Shown: piece by piece, positions 47,695-56,907 of the stretch
Layout of the letters: each line of letters starts with the position of its first letter
Numbering within the stretch: position 1 is the first letter of the stretch
NCBI RefSeq assembly: GCF_006539165.1
Contig: NZ_BJMM01000002.1
Coordinates: 62,001-126,000, forward strand
Direction of reading: 5' to 3'
Source of the DNA: Streptomyces cacaoi
Lineage (GTDB): Bacteria; Actinomycetota; Actinomycetes; Streptomycetales; Streptomycetaceae
DNA: 64,000 nt
The notes under the pieces: generated by a model
What the model saw: the letters and a program-made list of their open reading frames with translations, nothing else
The model's database searches: none
Told to the model about the DNA's origin: nothing
Translations under genes and position numbers: made by a program

Positions 47695-48423
47695 TCACCG
47701 GGCCTGCGGCGGCGGCCAGTTGAGGAACCTCTTGGGGCGCGGCGGTGCGTAGGTGCGCACCTTGGAGGTCGACAGGCCGAGCGAGACGAGGGACTCGGCC
47801 GTCTTCACCGCGGCGGTCACCCCGTCGACCACGGGAACGCCCGTCCGCTCGCCGACGCGTGCCGCCAGCCCCGCCATGCCGCCGCAGCCCAGACAGACGA
47901 CCTCGGCGCCGTCCCGGGCGACGGCCCGCGCGGCCTGTTCGGCGACGGCGTCCACGGCGGCCGCCGCGTCCCGCTCCAGTTCCAGCACCGGCAGCCCGCT
48001 GGCGCGCACGGAGGCGCACCGCTCGCTCAGCCCCGCGGCCCGGAGCCGTTCCTCGATCAGCGGGACCGTGCGGTCGAGGCTGGTCACCACGGAGTAGGAA
48101 CGGCCGAGGAACAGGGCGGTACCGGCGGCGGCCTCGGTGATGTCGACGACGGGCACGTCGAGCAGCTCCTGGAGCCCCTCGCGGCCGTGTTCGCCGTAGC
48201 CGGCCTGGATCACCGCGTCGAACGGGCCCGGATGGGCGCGGACGGTCTCCATCACGGCGACGGCCGCCAGGTAGCTCTCGTAGTTGCCCTCGACTGACTC
48301 CGGGCCGAACGCGGGTGTCAGCGGGACGATCCCGGTTCCCGGCGCGGCCGCGCCCGCGGCCTGGGCGCCGATCGCCTCGGTGACGGAGCGGCTGGTGTTG
48401 ACGTTGACGACGAGGATGCGCAC
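47695..48423 (-). CDS. Asp/Glu/hydantoin racemase-family protein
   Basis: A 242-residue member of the hydantoin racemase superfamily, beginning VRILVVNVNTSRSVTEAI. The second active-site cysteine is present (VVCLGCGGMAGL), but the first position reads IQAGYGEHG, Gly where two-cysteine racemases have Cys. Single-cysteine members such as arylmalonate decarboxylase have that Gly/Cys arrangement, so decarboxylation or another reaction is possible. The GTG at 48423 has AGGAGG at good spacing. It lies downstream of an NCS1 permease on the same strand, which suggests use of an imported hydantoin or allantoin-like compound. Confidence 0.85.
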   Translation of the reverse strand: MRILVVNVNTSRSVTEAIGAQAAGAAAPGTGIVPLTPAFGPESVEGNYESYLAAVAVMETVRAHPGPFDAVIQAGYGEHGREGLQELLDVPVVDITEAAAGTALFLGRSYSVVTSLDRTVPLIEERLRAAGLSERCASVRASGLPVLELERDAAAAVDAVAEQAARAVARDGAEVVCLGCGGMAGLAARVGERTGVPVVDGVTAAVKTAESLVSLGLSTSKVRTYAPPRPKRFLNWPPPQAR

Positions 48424-48456
48424 GGCGGGCCTCCTGGGCGCGGGACGCGTGACGGG

Positions 48457-49938
48457 TCAGTCGGCGGCGACGGCGAGTTCCTCGCCGTCCACGTCGCGGA
48501 TGGGCGCCGAACGGTCGGCGACGAGCAGATACAGGGCGGCCGCGAGGGCGGCGCCGATGAACCAGGAGAATCCGGCCACCGCGTGGAAGGCCGGCACCAG
48601 GGCGAGGAGGACGGCGACGGCGGCGCTGGGCACGAAGGCGGCGACGGCCCGCGGGTTGCGGCCGCCGCGGTAGTGGTATTCGCCCCCGGTGTCCTCGGTG
48701 TAGAGGTCGGGCACGTTCACCCGGGCCTTCCGCAGCAGCCAGTAGTCGGCCATGATCACGCCGAACAACGGCCCGAGCAGGGCGCCGAGTCCGCCGAGGA
48801 AGTAGTTGACGACGACGGGATTGTCGTAGAGGTTCCAGGGCGTGATCACCAGCCCGAGCACCGCGCTCACCAGCCCGGCCCGGCGGAAGTCGAGCCGCCT
48901 GGGGAAGAGGTCGATCAGCGCGTAGATCGGCGCGACGAAATTGGCCAGCAGATTCACCGCCACCGTCAGCGCGATGAGCGCGAGCGAGGCGATGGCCAGC
49001 AGGAACATGTTCGGGATGGTCCGGACGATGTCCGTCGGGCTGGTGATGACATGCCCGTCGAGCCGGAACTGGGCCCCGCTGAGCACGGCCACGATGACGG
49101 CGAAGAAGAGCATGTTCACCGGGATCCCGATCACGTTGCCGCGGACGATGGCGGCACGGCTCCTGGCGGACCGGGTGAAGTCGCAGAAGTTCAGCACGAA
49201 GGTCCCGTAGACCACCACCCACAGCGCGGCGCCCTGGAGGATCTGCAACCACATCGCGCCGCCGCTGAGCGGTGCGTCGACGGACAGCGCGATGGAGCCG
49301 TCGGCGCGGAAGAACATCCAGGCGGCGAGGGCGCACATGGTGATCAGGGTGGTGGGCGCGGCGAAGGCCATGTAGCGCCGGATCATCTGCATCCCGTAGC
49401 TCACGATGAGCACCTGGAGGCCCCACAGGGCGAGGAAGGTGATCCAGCCCAGCGGGGACTGGCCCAGCAGGGAGCCGTCGTCCAGTCCGCGCAGCGCGGG
49501 GAACATCGCCAGGAGCAGGGCGCTGAGCACGGAGGCGGCGAGATAGGTCTGGATGCCGAACCAGGCGATGGCGACGGCGCCCCGTACGCCGGCCGGGATC
49601 TTGGCACCTTTGACGCCGAAGGCGATCCGGCTCATCACGGGGAAGGGGACGCCTGTTCTGTGGCCCATGAACCCGGAGAGGGTCAGCAGGAGGAAGAGCA
49701 GGACGGAGGCGAGCGCGAAGGCCGCCAGGATGCCCCAGACGTTCAGTCCGAGGGCGAACAGGCCGATGGCGAACGAGTAGTTGCCGAGGCTGTGGACGTC
49801 GTTGGCCCACAGCGTGAAGACGTTGTAGGCGCCCCAGCGACGCCCTTCCTTCCTGGTCGGTGCGAGGTCGTAGGTGTACAGGCCGGAACTGGTGGCTCCG
49901 GCGCTGTCCACGGCCGACCGGTCGTCCACGGCGGTCAT
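48457..49938 (-). CDS. NCS1-family permease (hydantoin/allantoin/cytosine type)
   Basis: A 493-residue transporter with about twelve spans. NCS1 signatures are TLWANDVHSLGNYSFAIGL, SRIAFGVKGAKIPAGVRG and FCDFTRSARS. The NDVHSL/NYSF arrangement is that of the hydantoin and allantoin branch, and the adjacent racemase-family gene agrees. ATG 49938 is set by GGAG five bases upstream. The frame stays open further upstream, through a C/T-rich leader, but that would add a Pro/Ser tail unlike the family. Palindromes TTCCG/CGGAA near 50112-50137 probably control it. Confidence 0.88.
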   Translation of the reverse strand: MTAVDDRSAVDSAGATSSGLYTYDLAPTRKEGRRWGAYNVFTLWANDVHSLGNYSFAIGLFALGLNVWGILAAFALASVLLFLLLTLSGFMGHRTGVPFPVMSRIAFGVKGAKIPAGVRGAVAIAWFGIQTYLAASVLSALLLAMFPALRGLDDGSLLGQSPLGWITFLALWGLQVLIVSYGMQMIRRYMAFAAPTTLITMCALAAWMFFRADGSIALSVDAPLSGGAMWLQILQGAALWVVVYGTFVLNFCDFTRSARSRAAIVRGNVIGIPVNMLFFAVIVAVLSGAQFRLDGHVITSPTDIVRTIPNMFLLAIASLALIALTVAVNLLANFVAPIYALIDLFPRRLDFRRAGLVSAVLGLVITPWNLYDNPVVVNYFLGGLGALLGPLFGVIMADYWLLRKARVNVPDLYTEDTGGEYHYRGGRNPRAVAAFVPSAAVAVLLALVPAFHAVAGFSWFIGAALAAALYLLVADRSAPIRDVDGEELAVAAD

Positions 49939-50110
49939 GGCGGCTCCGGGGAGAGGAGACGGCGGGGGAGGGGGAGGCGCGGGCGCGCGGGAGGGCGCGG
50001 GAGGGGTGAAGGGAGTGGTGAAGGGAGTGGTGAGGGGCCGGGAGAGGGGAGAGGAGGCGTGGGGAGGGGTGCGCGAGGGGGAGGGCAGGCGTGCGGGGGT
50101 GAAGGGGAGG
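49939..50110. repeat. Polypurine low-complexity leader
   Basis: About 170 bp almost free of T on the plus strand, made of GGGAG, GGGGA and a duplicated GTGAAGGGAGTG. It forms the 5' leader of the leftward permease gene, as a long pyrimidine-rich RNA. I see no gene in it. Confidence 0.65.
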
Positions 50111-50111
50111 G

Positions 50112-50137
50112 TTCCGCGAAACGGAAAGCGAATTCCG
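50112..50137. promoter_or_regulatory. Overlapping TTCCG/CGGAA palindromes
   Basis: TTCCG-CGAAA-CGGAA (50112-50126) is a perfect inverted repeat. Its right arm pairs again with TTCCG at 50133-50137. The cluster lies about 175-200 bp before the NCS1 permease start and is a probable operator. Confidence 0.5.
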
Positions 50138-50270
50138 TTGCGCAGAACGTAAGTTTCGGCCGCTGAGACCGTCAAGAGGTGCGGAAGAGTTCCCCGGCGC
50201 GGGCGGTCCATAGCGGGGACATGACATGAGCTCTACGATGGAGGTCTCCGGGACCAGGAGGAGGTAGGCG

Positions 50271-50543
50271 ATGCCCCGTCCGTGGGAAGCCGATCCCACC
50301 GCGTCGTTCGCCCGCAGGCTCGGCAAGTCCGCCAAGGAGGACGGCAGTTCGGACGTCCGATCCCGCTGTCCCGACATCTGGGAACTCGACAACGGCGATG
50401 TCGCGGTGATCGGCAGGGACCTCACCGAGGCGTACGCCGGCAGCCTCCCGGCGGATGTGCGGATCGCACCGGACGAGCGGCTCGTCGTCATCCCCGGATC
50501 CATGCTGCGGGCGGCCAAGCCGGACATCCCCGGCCCAGGATGA
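50271..50543 (+). CDS. Small hypothetical protein, 90 residues
   Basis: A small soluble protein with the core CPDIWELDNGDVAVIGRDLT and RIAPDERLVVIPGSML, a pattern common to uncharacterised Streptomyces proteins found near DUF397/XRE or regulatory genes. The ribosome site GGAGGAGG is very strong. No domain of known function is recognised. It lies 57 bp before the NB-ARC/TPR gene and may be co-transcribed with it. Confidence 0.72.
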   Translation: MPRPWEADPTASFARRLGKSAKEDGSSDVRSRCPDIWELDNGDVAVIGRDLTEAYAGSLPADVRIAPDERLVVIPGSMLRAAKPDIPGPG

Positions 50544-50600
50544 CCGGCCCCGGGTGACCGGCCCCGCTTCCAGGGGTTGCCGACCAGAAACGGAGAGCGG

Positions 50601-53015
50601 GTGTCCGGCGAGCAGGGGCACGGCCAGGAACCGGGGAGTTCGCACGCCGAACTGTCCGGCACCTCACGCGACGTGGTCCAGGCGGGCCATGTGGACGGCG
50701 GGATCCACTTCCACGGCGGAAGCCGGGCCCCGGGACACGGCGCCGCCCGGCCTCGGCAACTGCCGCACGACACCCGGCACTTCGTCAACCGCACCGCGGA
50801 GCTCGGGCAGTTGGACGACCTGCTGGGCCCGGGGCGCGACACGCCGTCCGCGGAGGCGTCCGTGTGCGTGGTGGCCGGCACCCCGGGTGCCGGCAAGACC
50901 TCCCTGGCCCTGCGCTGGGCACACCGTGCGCGCGACCGGTTCCCCGACGGACAGCTGTACATCAATCTGCACGGCTACGACCCCCAGGAGCCCGTCACCG
51001 CCCAACAGGCCCTGCACGGCTTCCTGCTGGGCCTCGGTGTGCCGTCCGGGTCCGTGCCGTCGGGCGCGGAGGAGGCCGCGGGGCTCTACCGGTCGCTGCT
51101 GGCCGGCCGCCGGCTGCTGGTCGTGCTGGACAACGCGGCCACCGAATCCCAGGTGCGGCCCCTGCTGCCCGGCAGCCCGGGGTGCCCCGTCCTGGTCACC
51201 AGCCGGGGCCGGCTGTCCGGGCTGGCCGTGCGGGACGGTGCCCAGCGCATCACGCTCGGCGTGCTCCCGGAGGGCGAGGCGGTCTCCTTGCTCCGCGCGG
51301 TGACCGCGGGCTACCGTACCGAGGAATCGCCGGAACACTGGGCCGAACTGGCCGGTCTGTGCGCCCGGTTGCCGCTCGCGCTGCGGGTCGCGGCGGAGCG
51401 CGCGGCCACACACCCGCACACGAGTCTGCACGAGCTGGTGGCCGACCTGCGGGACGAATCGGCCCTGTGGAACGCGCTGAGCACGGGCGACGACGCTGAG
51501 GCTGAGGCGGTGCGAACGGTTTTCGCTTGGTCCTATCGTGCCCTTCCCCCGGAAGCCGCCCGGCTGTTCCGGCTGCTGGGCCTGCACCCCGGCCCCGAGT
51601 TCGCCACCGGAGCCGCCGCAGCCCTCGCCGAGGACACCGAGCGGCATGTGCGCCAGACGCTGGACGTCCTGGTGGGCGCGCATCTGCTGGAGCAGAAGGG
51701 GCCCGACCGGTACGGATTCCACGACCTGCTGCGCGCCTACGCCACCGACCTGGCGCGCGAGGAAGAGGAGCCCGAACACTGCTCGGCGGCGCTGCGCCGG
51801 CTGCTCGACTGGTATCTGCACACCGCGCTCGCCGCCCGGGAGCTCCTCTCCCCGGGCAGGGAACCCGTCGGGGCGGGGCCGCCGGCCGACGGCGTCACGC
51901 CCGTGTCCTTCTCCGACTACGACGCGGCGGTCGGCTGGGTCGAGCGGGAACAGGCCAACTTCCCGCCCGTCGTCCGCGCCGCCGAACGCTCCGGATGCGA
52001 CCGGCACGCCCGGCTGCTCGCCGAGGTGCTCTTCGACGCGCGTGCCCCCTCGGCGCCCAAGACGGAGTGGATCGGTGTCGCCGAGGCCGGGCTCAGCTCC
52101 AGCCGGCGCGCGGGCGACCGGAGCGGCGAGGCCACCCTGCTCCACTACCTCGGCTTCGCCCACCGCTCCCTCAACGCGCTCGACCGGTCCATCGCCTGCC
52201 ACGAACAGGCCCTCGCCATCCGGCGGGAGCTGGGGGACCGGTGGGGCGAGACCGACGTCCTCAACGCGCTCGGCCTCGTCCATCTCGAACGGCGCCAACT
52301 CGACCGCGCCGAGGCCCGGTTCGACGAGGCCATGCAGCTCTTCCGGCAGCTCGGCGACCAGCAGAGCGTGGACCTCACCCTGTCGAACCGCGCCGGGGCA
52401 CGGCACGACGCCGGCCGGACCAGGGAGGCCGCCGACGACATGGAGCAGGCGCTGGCGGGCCACCGCGCACACGGCGACAAGGCGTACCTCGGCGACGCCC
52501 TGTGCGCCACGAGCCTGATCCGGCTCGAACTCGGCGACCACGAAGCCGCACACGCCCTGGCGAGCGAGGCCGTCGACCTGGCGCTGGAGCTGCGCGACCA
52601 CACGCTGGAGGGGTACTGGCTGCTCGCCCTCGGCGCCGCACAGCGTGCCGAGGGCGAGCACGCCGGGGCGCTCGCCTCCTACCACCGCTCGGCGCTGCTC
52701 CACCGGCGGCTCGGCAACCGGAACCGGGAGGCGCTGGCCTGGCGCGGAACCGGCGAGACCTACACCGCCATGCACCGCACCGACGACGCGGTCGACTTCC
52801 TGCGCCGGGCCGCGGCCGTCCACGCCGAACTGGGCGACTCCTGGAACGAGGCGCTGGCGCTCGCGGCCTGGGCGGCGGCACGGGAGCAGGACGACGGCCG
52901 GCCGGACGGCACCACGGCCGGCGAACTGCGGCAGCGCGCCGTGAGCCTGCTCTCCGCCTTCACCGACGGCCGTGCCGTCCGACTGCGCGGCCGGCTCACG
53001 CGGGGGCGGACCTAG
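50601..53015 (+). CDS. NB-ARC/TPR (NLR-like) protein with N-terminal VQAG motif
   Basis: An 804-residue STAND ATPase. Residues about 23-39 read DVVQAGHVDGGIHFHG, a short Gly/His motif with a VQAG core resembling RHIM-type amyloid signalling motifs of bacterial NLRs. Then comes NB-ARC with P-loop GTPGAGKTS, Walker B LLVVLDNA, LVTSRGRL, GLxxLPLAL-like CARLPLALRV and an MHD-equivalent FHDLLRAYA. From about residue 490 there are six or more TPR repeats (YLGFAHRSLNALDRSIACHEQALAI-like units). Such proteins oligomerise on sensing a trigger. GTG 50601 is set by GGAG. No effector domain is fused. Confidence 0.85.
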   Translation: MSGEQGHGQEPGSSHAELSGTSRDVVQAGHVDGGIHFHGGSRAPGHGAARPRQLPHDTRHFVNRTAELGQLDDLLGPGRDTPSAEASVCVVAGTPGAGKTSLALRWAHRARDRFPDGQLYINLHGYDPQEPVTAQQALHGFLLGLGVPSGSVPSGAEEAAGLYRSLLAGRRLLVVLDNAATESQVRPLLPGSPGCPVLVTSRGRLSGLAVRDGAQRITLGVLPEGEAVSLLRAVTAGYRTEESPEHWAELAGLCARLPLALRVAAERAATHPHTSLHELVADLRDESALWNALSTGDDAEAEAVRTVFAWSYRALPPEAARLFRLLGLHPGPEFATGAAAALAEDTERHVRQTLDVLVGAHLLEQKGPDRYGFHDLLRAYATDLAREEEEPEHCSAALRRLLDWYLHTALAARELLSPGREPVGAGPPADGVTPVSFSDYDAAVGWVEREQANFPPVVRAAERSGCDRHARLLAEVLFDARAPSAPKTEWIGVAEAGLSSSRRAGDRSGEATLLHYLGFAHRSLNALDRSIACHEQALAIRRELGDRWGETDVLNALGLVHLERRQLDRAEARFDEAMQLFRQLGDQQSVDLTLSNRAGARHDAGRTREAADDMEQALAGHRAHGDKAYLGDALCATSLIRLELGDHEAAHALASEAVDLALELRDHTLEGYWLLALGAAQRAEGEHAGALASYHRSALLHRRLGNRNREALAWRGTGETYTAMHRTDDAVDFLRRAAAVHAELGDSWNEALALAAWAAAREQDDGRPDGTTAGELRQRAVSLLSAFTDGRAVRLRGRLTRGRT

Positions 53016-53099
53016 GGCCTCTCCTCGGAACGGGCGCCGTCCGGTGAACACCGGGGACGGGAGTCCGAGGACGGGACGGCGCGACCCCAGGGAGGCGGC

Positions 53100-54764
53100 A
53101 TGCGCGGCACGGTGCTCGGCGGGCGCTACGAGCTGCGGAGCGTGCTGGGTTCGGGCGGCGCAGCAGAGGTGTGGGAAGCGCACGACGGCCTGCTGGAGCG
53201 GACCGTGGCGGTCAAGCTGCCGTACGCGGGCGGCTCGACGGACGCTGCCCGCGCGCGGGCGCACGCCCGCTTCCGCCGGGCCGCGGTGCTCGGCGCCCAG
53301 CTGTCCGGCCATCCGCACATCGTCCCCGTCCACGACTACGGCCACCACCCGGGCCCCGGCCCGGACGGGGCCGACGGCGGCCGGGAAGGCGTCCCCTACC
53401 TGGTGCTGGAGCACGTGCCGGGCCCCAGCCTCGCGGAGCTGATCGGCCGCCCGCCGGTGGTGCCGGTGGCCCGCGCCCTGGAGTGGGCCGGGCAGATCTG
53501 CGACGCGCTGACCGCCGTGCACGAGGCGGGCGTCGTGCACCGCGACCTCAGCCCGGACAACGTGCTGCTCTCGCACCCCTACCCGGACCTCGGCAGCGCC
53601 CTGCTCACGGACTTCGGCCTCGCCGTCCGCTGCCCCGACGGCTGCTCCGCCCCCGCCCCGGCACTGCTCACCGGAACCCCCGCCTACCTGGCCCCCGAGC
53701 AGGCCCGGCCGGGCGCCCGGACGGACGGCCGCAGCGATCTGTACGCGCTCGGCTGCCTCCTGTACGCTCTGCTGACCGGACGCCCGCCCTCCGCAGCGGA
53801 CAGCGCCCCACGGCGGCGCGACGACTCCCGCGCCGGAAGCACGGACACCGCCGGGCCGCCGACGTCCCCGCCCGCCCGGACCCGGCCCGGGCCGCCCGGC
53901 CGGTACCGCGCCGGAGTGCCCCGCGCCGTCGACACGTTCGTCCTGCACCTGCTGGCGGAGGACCCCGCCGACCGTCCCCCGCACGCCCGCGCCGCCCGCG
54001 ACCGGCTGAGCGCCCTGTGCCGCGGGCTGCCCGGACCGCCGCCACGGCTCCCGCAGACCGAGCTGCACGCCGTCGAGGAGCGGGCCTACACCCTCGTCGA
54101 GCAGGAGGACCACACGGCCGCCGTCCCGCTCCTCGAACGCGTCATCGGGGAGTACGTGCGCGACCCCGGCCCCGAGCACCCCGGCACGCTCGGTGTGCGC
54201 CATGTGCACGCCTACGCCCTCGCCGCGGCCGGCCGGCACACGGCGGCGGCACGTGTCCACCGCCGACTGGCCCGGGACCGGGCACGGGCGCTGGGCCCCG
54301 AGCACCCCGAGACCCTCGCCTCCCGGCACCACCACGCCTACAACCTCGGCGAGTCGGGCCGCTGCGCCGAGGCCGCAGCGCTGTTCCGGAGCCTCGCCGA
54401 GGACCGGGCCCGGCTGCTCGGCGCCACCCACCCGGGGACGCTGAGCGCCCGGCACAGCCACGCCGTCAACCTCGCCGGGGCCGGCAGCCGCGTCGAGGCC
54501 GCACAACTGCTGGCCGCGGTCGCCGAGGACCGCGCACACGTCCTGGGCGCCGGCCATCCCGACACCCTGCTGTCCCGGCACGACCACGCCTGCGCACTGG
54601 GCGAGTCCGGCCGACCCGACCACGCCGCCCGCCTGTTGAGCACCGTCGCCGAGGACGCCGCACGCCTGCTGGGGACCGACCACCCGAGCACCGTCTCCGC
54701 CCGGCGATCCCGGAACGGCTTCCGCACGACGGCCCGGCGGCAGGAGCGGGAGCCGCCCGGGTGA
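53100..54764 (+). CDS. Ser/Thr protein kinase with kinesin-light-chain-like repeats
   Basis: A 554-residue soluble kinase. The Gly loop is VLGSGGAAEVW, the lysine is in VAVKLP, the catalytic loop is VHRDLSPDN, DFG is in LTDFGLAV, and APE is in YLAPEQA, so all key residues are present. After a Pro/Arg-rich linker, residues about 320-530 hold five repeats of about 42 residues with LGxxHPxTLxxRHxHAxxLGxxGR, the kinesin-light-chain/TPR type. There is no membrane span or PASTA domain. It follows the NLR gene by 84 bp with its own GGGAGG, and the repeats may dock a partner. Confidence 0.9.
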   Translation: MRGTVLGGRYELRSVLGSGGAAEVWEAHDGLLERTVAVKLPYAGGSTDAARARAHARFRRAAVLGAQLSGHPHIVPVHDYGHHPGPGPDGADGGREGVPYLVLEHVPGPSLAELIGRPPVVPVARALEWAGQICDALTAVHEAGVVHRDLSPDNVLLSHPYPDLGSALLTDFGLAVRCPDGCSAPAPALLTGTPAYLAPEQARPGARTDGRSDLYALGCLLYALLTGRPPSAADSAPRRRDDSRAGSTDTAGPPTSPPARTRPGPPGRYRAGVPRAVDTFVLHLLAEDPADRPPHARAARDRLSALCRGLPGPPPRLPQTELHAVEERAYTLVEQEDHTAAVPLLERVIGEYVRDPGPEHPGTLGVRHVHAYALAAAGRHTAAARVHRRLARDRARALGPEHPETLASRHHHAYNLGESGRCAEAAALFRSLAEDRARLLGATHPGTLSARHSHAVNLAGAGSRVEAAQLLAAVAEDRAHVLGAGHPDTLLSRHDHACALGESGRPDHAARLLSTVAEDAARLLGTDHPSTVSARRSRNGFRTTARRQEREPPG

Positions 54765-54915
54765 GACCGGGCGAGGGCGCGGGCGGCGGGTGCGGTGATG
54801 GCCGCGCCCCCGCCGCCGGGACGGTGGCCGACCGGGGCCGAGCCGTGGAACCCGCCCGGAAAGCGGCGTGTGCCGGGCCCCGGGTGCGGTCGGGGCCCGG
54901 CACACAGGGGCGCCG

Positions 54916-56907
54916 TCAGTCCGGCCGGGGCCCCGCGGTGTGGGCGACGGTGCGGAGGAGGGGGCGGCTTGCTGCGCTCGCTGCCGCCAGGCCGGTGAAG
55001 CCGACGGCCAGGCAGCCCGCCAGCAGGGCGGCGCTGCGCCCGTCGAACTGGGGCGAGCCGCCCGCGAGGGTCAGCGGTGCCGCGCAGAACACCCCGGTGA
55101 GCACCGAGGCGCCCGTGAGCACCACGGCCGGCAGGAGCGACTCCGTGCGGCGGGCGGCGTCCAGCGCGCGCAGGGGGGTGCCCGCCAGGTGCAGCAGGCC
55201 GTAGGTGCGGCGGCGGTCCAGGACGGCGCCGGCGGCCGTGATGCCCGCGGAGGCGATGGCGACGGTGAAGCCGGCCCCGAGCACGCCGAGCGTCGCCTTC
55301 TGGAAGTCCCCGGCGAACTGCTCCCTCTGCCAGCCGACTTCCTCGCCCGTGACGGGCCGGCGGCCGGGCACCACATCGGTGAGCGCCGCGCGTGCGGCGT
55401 CCAGCCGGCCCGGGTCGGCGACCGTCGCGGTGACCTGGCGCTCGCCGCGTGCGCCGGTGCCGGTGGCGACCCAGTCGTCGTCCGTGCCGACCTTCGCGTC
55501 GATACCGGCGCGCTCCAGGCGCCCGGTGACCTCCTGCTGCACCTGGGCGACCCGGTCCCCGGGCACCGAGAGCGCCAGCCGGTCGGGGCCGCCCCACGGG
55601 GTGCCGCCGCCGATGCTGAACAGGACGAAGAACCCGGCGACGAACCCCGCCAGCGTGAGGCCCGAGACGGCACGCCAGGCGGACTTCGGATCGTCCAGCA
55701 GCCGCCGGCCCGCCAGCAGCGTCGCCGGGCGGCGGGCGGCGGCGGTGACGAGGGAGCCCAGCACGCCGACCACCCAGGGGCCGACGAAGGACAGGGCGAC
55801 GAAGACGGCGGCGAAGAAGTACACCACCATGTCGATGTCCAGCTCCTTGCCGCGGGACATCAGCCAGTAGCCCACCAGGACCGCGACGAACAGCGCGGCC
55901 CGCACGATGTTCATCCGGGGCGCGCGGGAGCGCTGCACGACCCCGAGCGGTCCGACGACGACCTGCCGCAGCCCCCCGAGCGCGCTCGCCGTCACCATCG
56001 CCACCACGCCGGCGAGCACCGCCAGCAGTGTGGGCACCCCCACCCACAGGTCGGCGGTGTACCAACTCCCGCCCGCCACAGGCACCTCGGCGGCCAGCGG
56101 CAGCAGCGCCGCATAGCCGAGCGCGCCCACGACGGCGCCCGCCGCACCCGTCAGCAGCGCCTCCGCCGCCGTCATCCCGGCGATCCGGCCGGGCGTCGCG
56201 CCCAGCAGCCGGACGGTGGCCAGCCGCGCGTCCCGCCGGGAGACGGACAGCCGGGCCGAGGAGGCGCCCAGCACCAGCAGCGGCACGACGACGAGCACCG
56301 TGGCGAGCTTCATCAGGTCCTGGTACTGCGCGCCGTAGCCGTCGGCCGTGCGCTCGCCGGTGAAGTCGGCGACGCGTGTGGGGGTGACGATGTCCCCGGG
56401 GCGGCGCGGGTCGGTGCCGCGCTCGGTGGTCATCGCGGGATCGCCGGGCCGGTGCCCGACGACGGCGACCTTCTCGCCCGGGCGGGAGAGCGCCTCGCGG
56501 CCGAGCGTGCCCGTGGTCTCCTCGCCGGGCAGCGTGCCGAGCGCGGGCGAGGTCCACACCTCGCCCGGCGCCGGGAAGCGCGGCATGCCGGGCGGCGCGG
56601 GCGCCGAGCCGTGCGCGCCCGGCAGCGCGGCCACATCGACGACGGTGACCGGCTCGCCGTCCCGGAAGGTGGTGTCCACCGCCTGGACGGCCACCGCCCG
56701 GTCGCCCTTCGCCTCGACGGGGCTGCGCCAGTCGGCGTGCGCGGCCCGCTCACCGAAGCCGAGGTTCGCGCCGACGCACAGGAGCAGCAGCGTCGTGCAG
56801 ACCGCGGCGGCGGCGACGGACAGCCCGGCGGCGAGCAGCCCGTGCCGCCCGCCGCCGCGCAGCAGCCGCCAGGTGAGCGTCCAGGTGGTGCGGTCCAGCG
56901 CCCTCAT
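54916..56907 (-). CDS. ABC transporter permease, FtsX/MacB type
   Basis: A 663-residue integral membrane protein with two FtsX domains. The N-terminal span (LLAAGLSVAAAAVCTTLLLL) is followed by a large extracytoplasmic domain of about 190 residues; groups of three and four spans follow, separated by another external domain. The family motif is present in VSRRDARLATVRLLGATPGRIAGM. The start ATG overlaps the ATPase stop by 4 nt. It probably exports an antibiotic, lipid or peptide, or senses envelope stress together with the divergent two-component system. Confidence 0.88.
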   Translation of the reverse strand: MRALDRTTWTLTWRLLRGGGRHGLLAAGLSVAAAAVCTTLLLLCVGANLGFGERAAHADWRSPVEAKGDRAVAVQAVDTTFRDGEPVTVVDVAALPGAHGSAPAPPGMPRFPAPGEVWTSPALGTLPGEETTGTLGREALSRPGEKVAVVGHRPGDPAMTTERGTDPRRPGDIVTPTRVADFTGERTADGYGAQYQDLMKLATVLVVVPLLVLGASSARLSVSRRDARLATVRLLGATPGRIAGMTAAEALLTGAAGAVVGALGYAALLPLAAEVPVAGGSWYTADLWVGVPTLLAVLAGVVAMVTASALGGLRQVVVGPLGVVQRSRAPRMNIVRAALFVAVLVGYWLMSRGKELDIDMVVYFFAAVFVALSFVGPWVVGVLGSLVTAAARRPATLLAGRRLLDDPKSAWRAVSGLTLAGFVAGFFVLFSIGGGTPWGGPDRLALSVPGDRVAQVQQEVTGRLERAGIDAKVGTDDDWVATGTGARGERQVTATVADPGRLDAARAALTDVVPGRRPVTGEEVGWQREQFAGDFQKATLGVLGAGFTVAIASAGITAAGAVLDRRRTYGLLHLAGTPLRALDAARRTESLLPAVVLTGASVLTGVFCAAPLTLAGGSPQFDGRSAALLAGCLAVGFTGLAAASAASRPLLRTVAHTAGPRPD

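Noticed and set aside
50664..54905. A 1413-codon open frame on the minus strand opposite the NLR and kinase genes
   Set aside because: It has no domain signal and is the high-GC shadow of two well-supported genes on the other strand.
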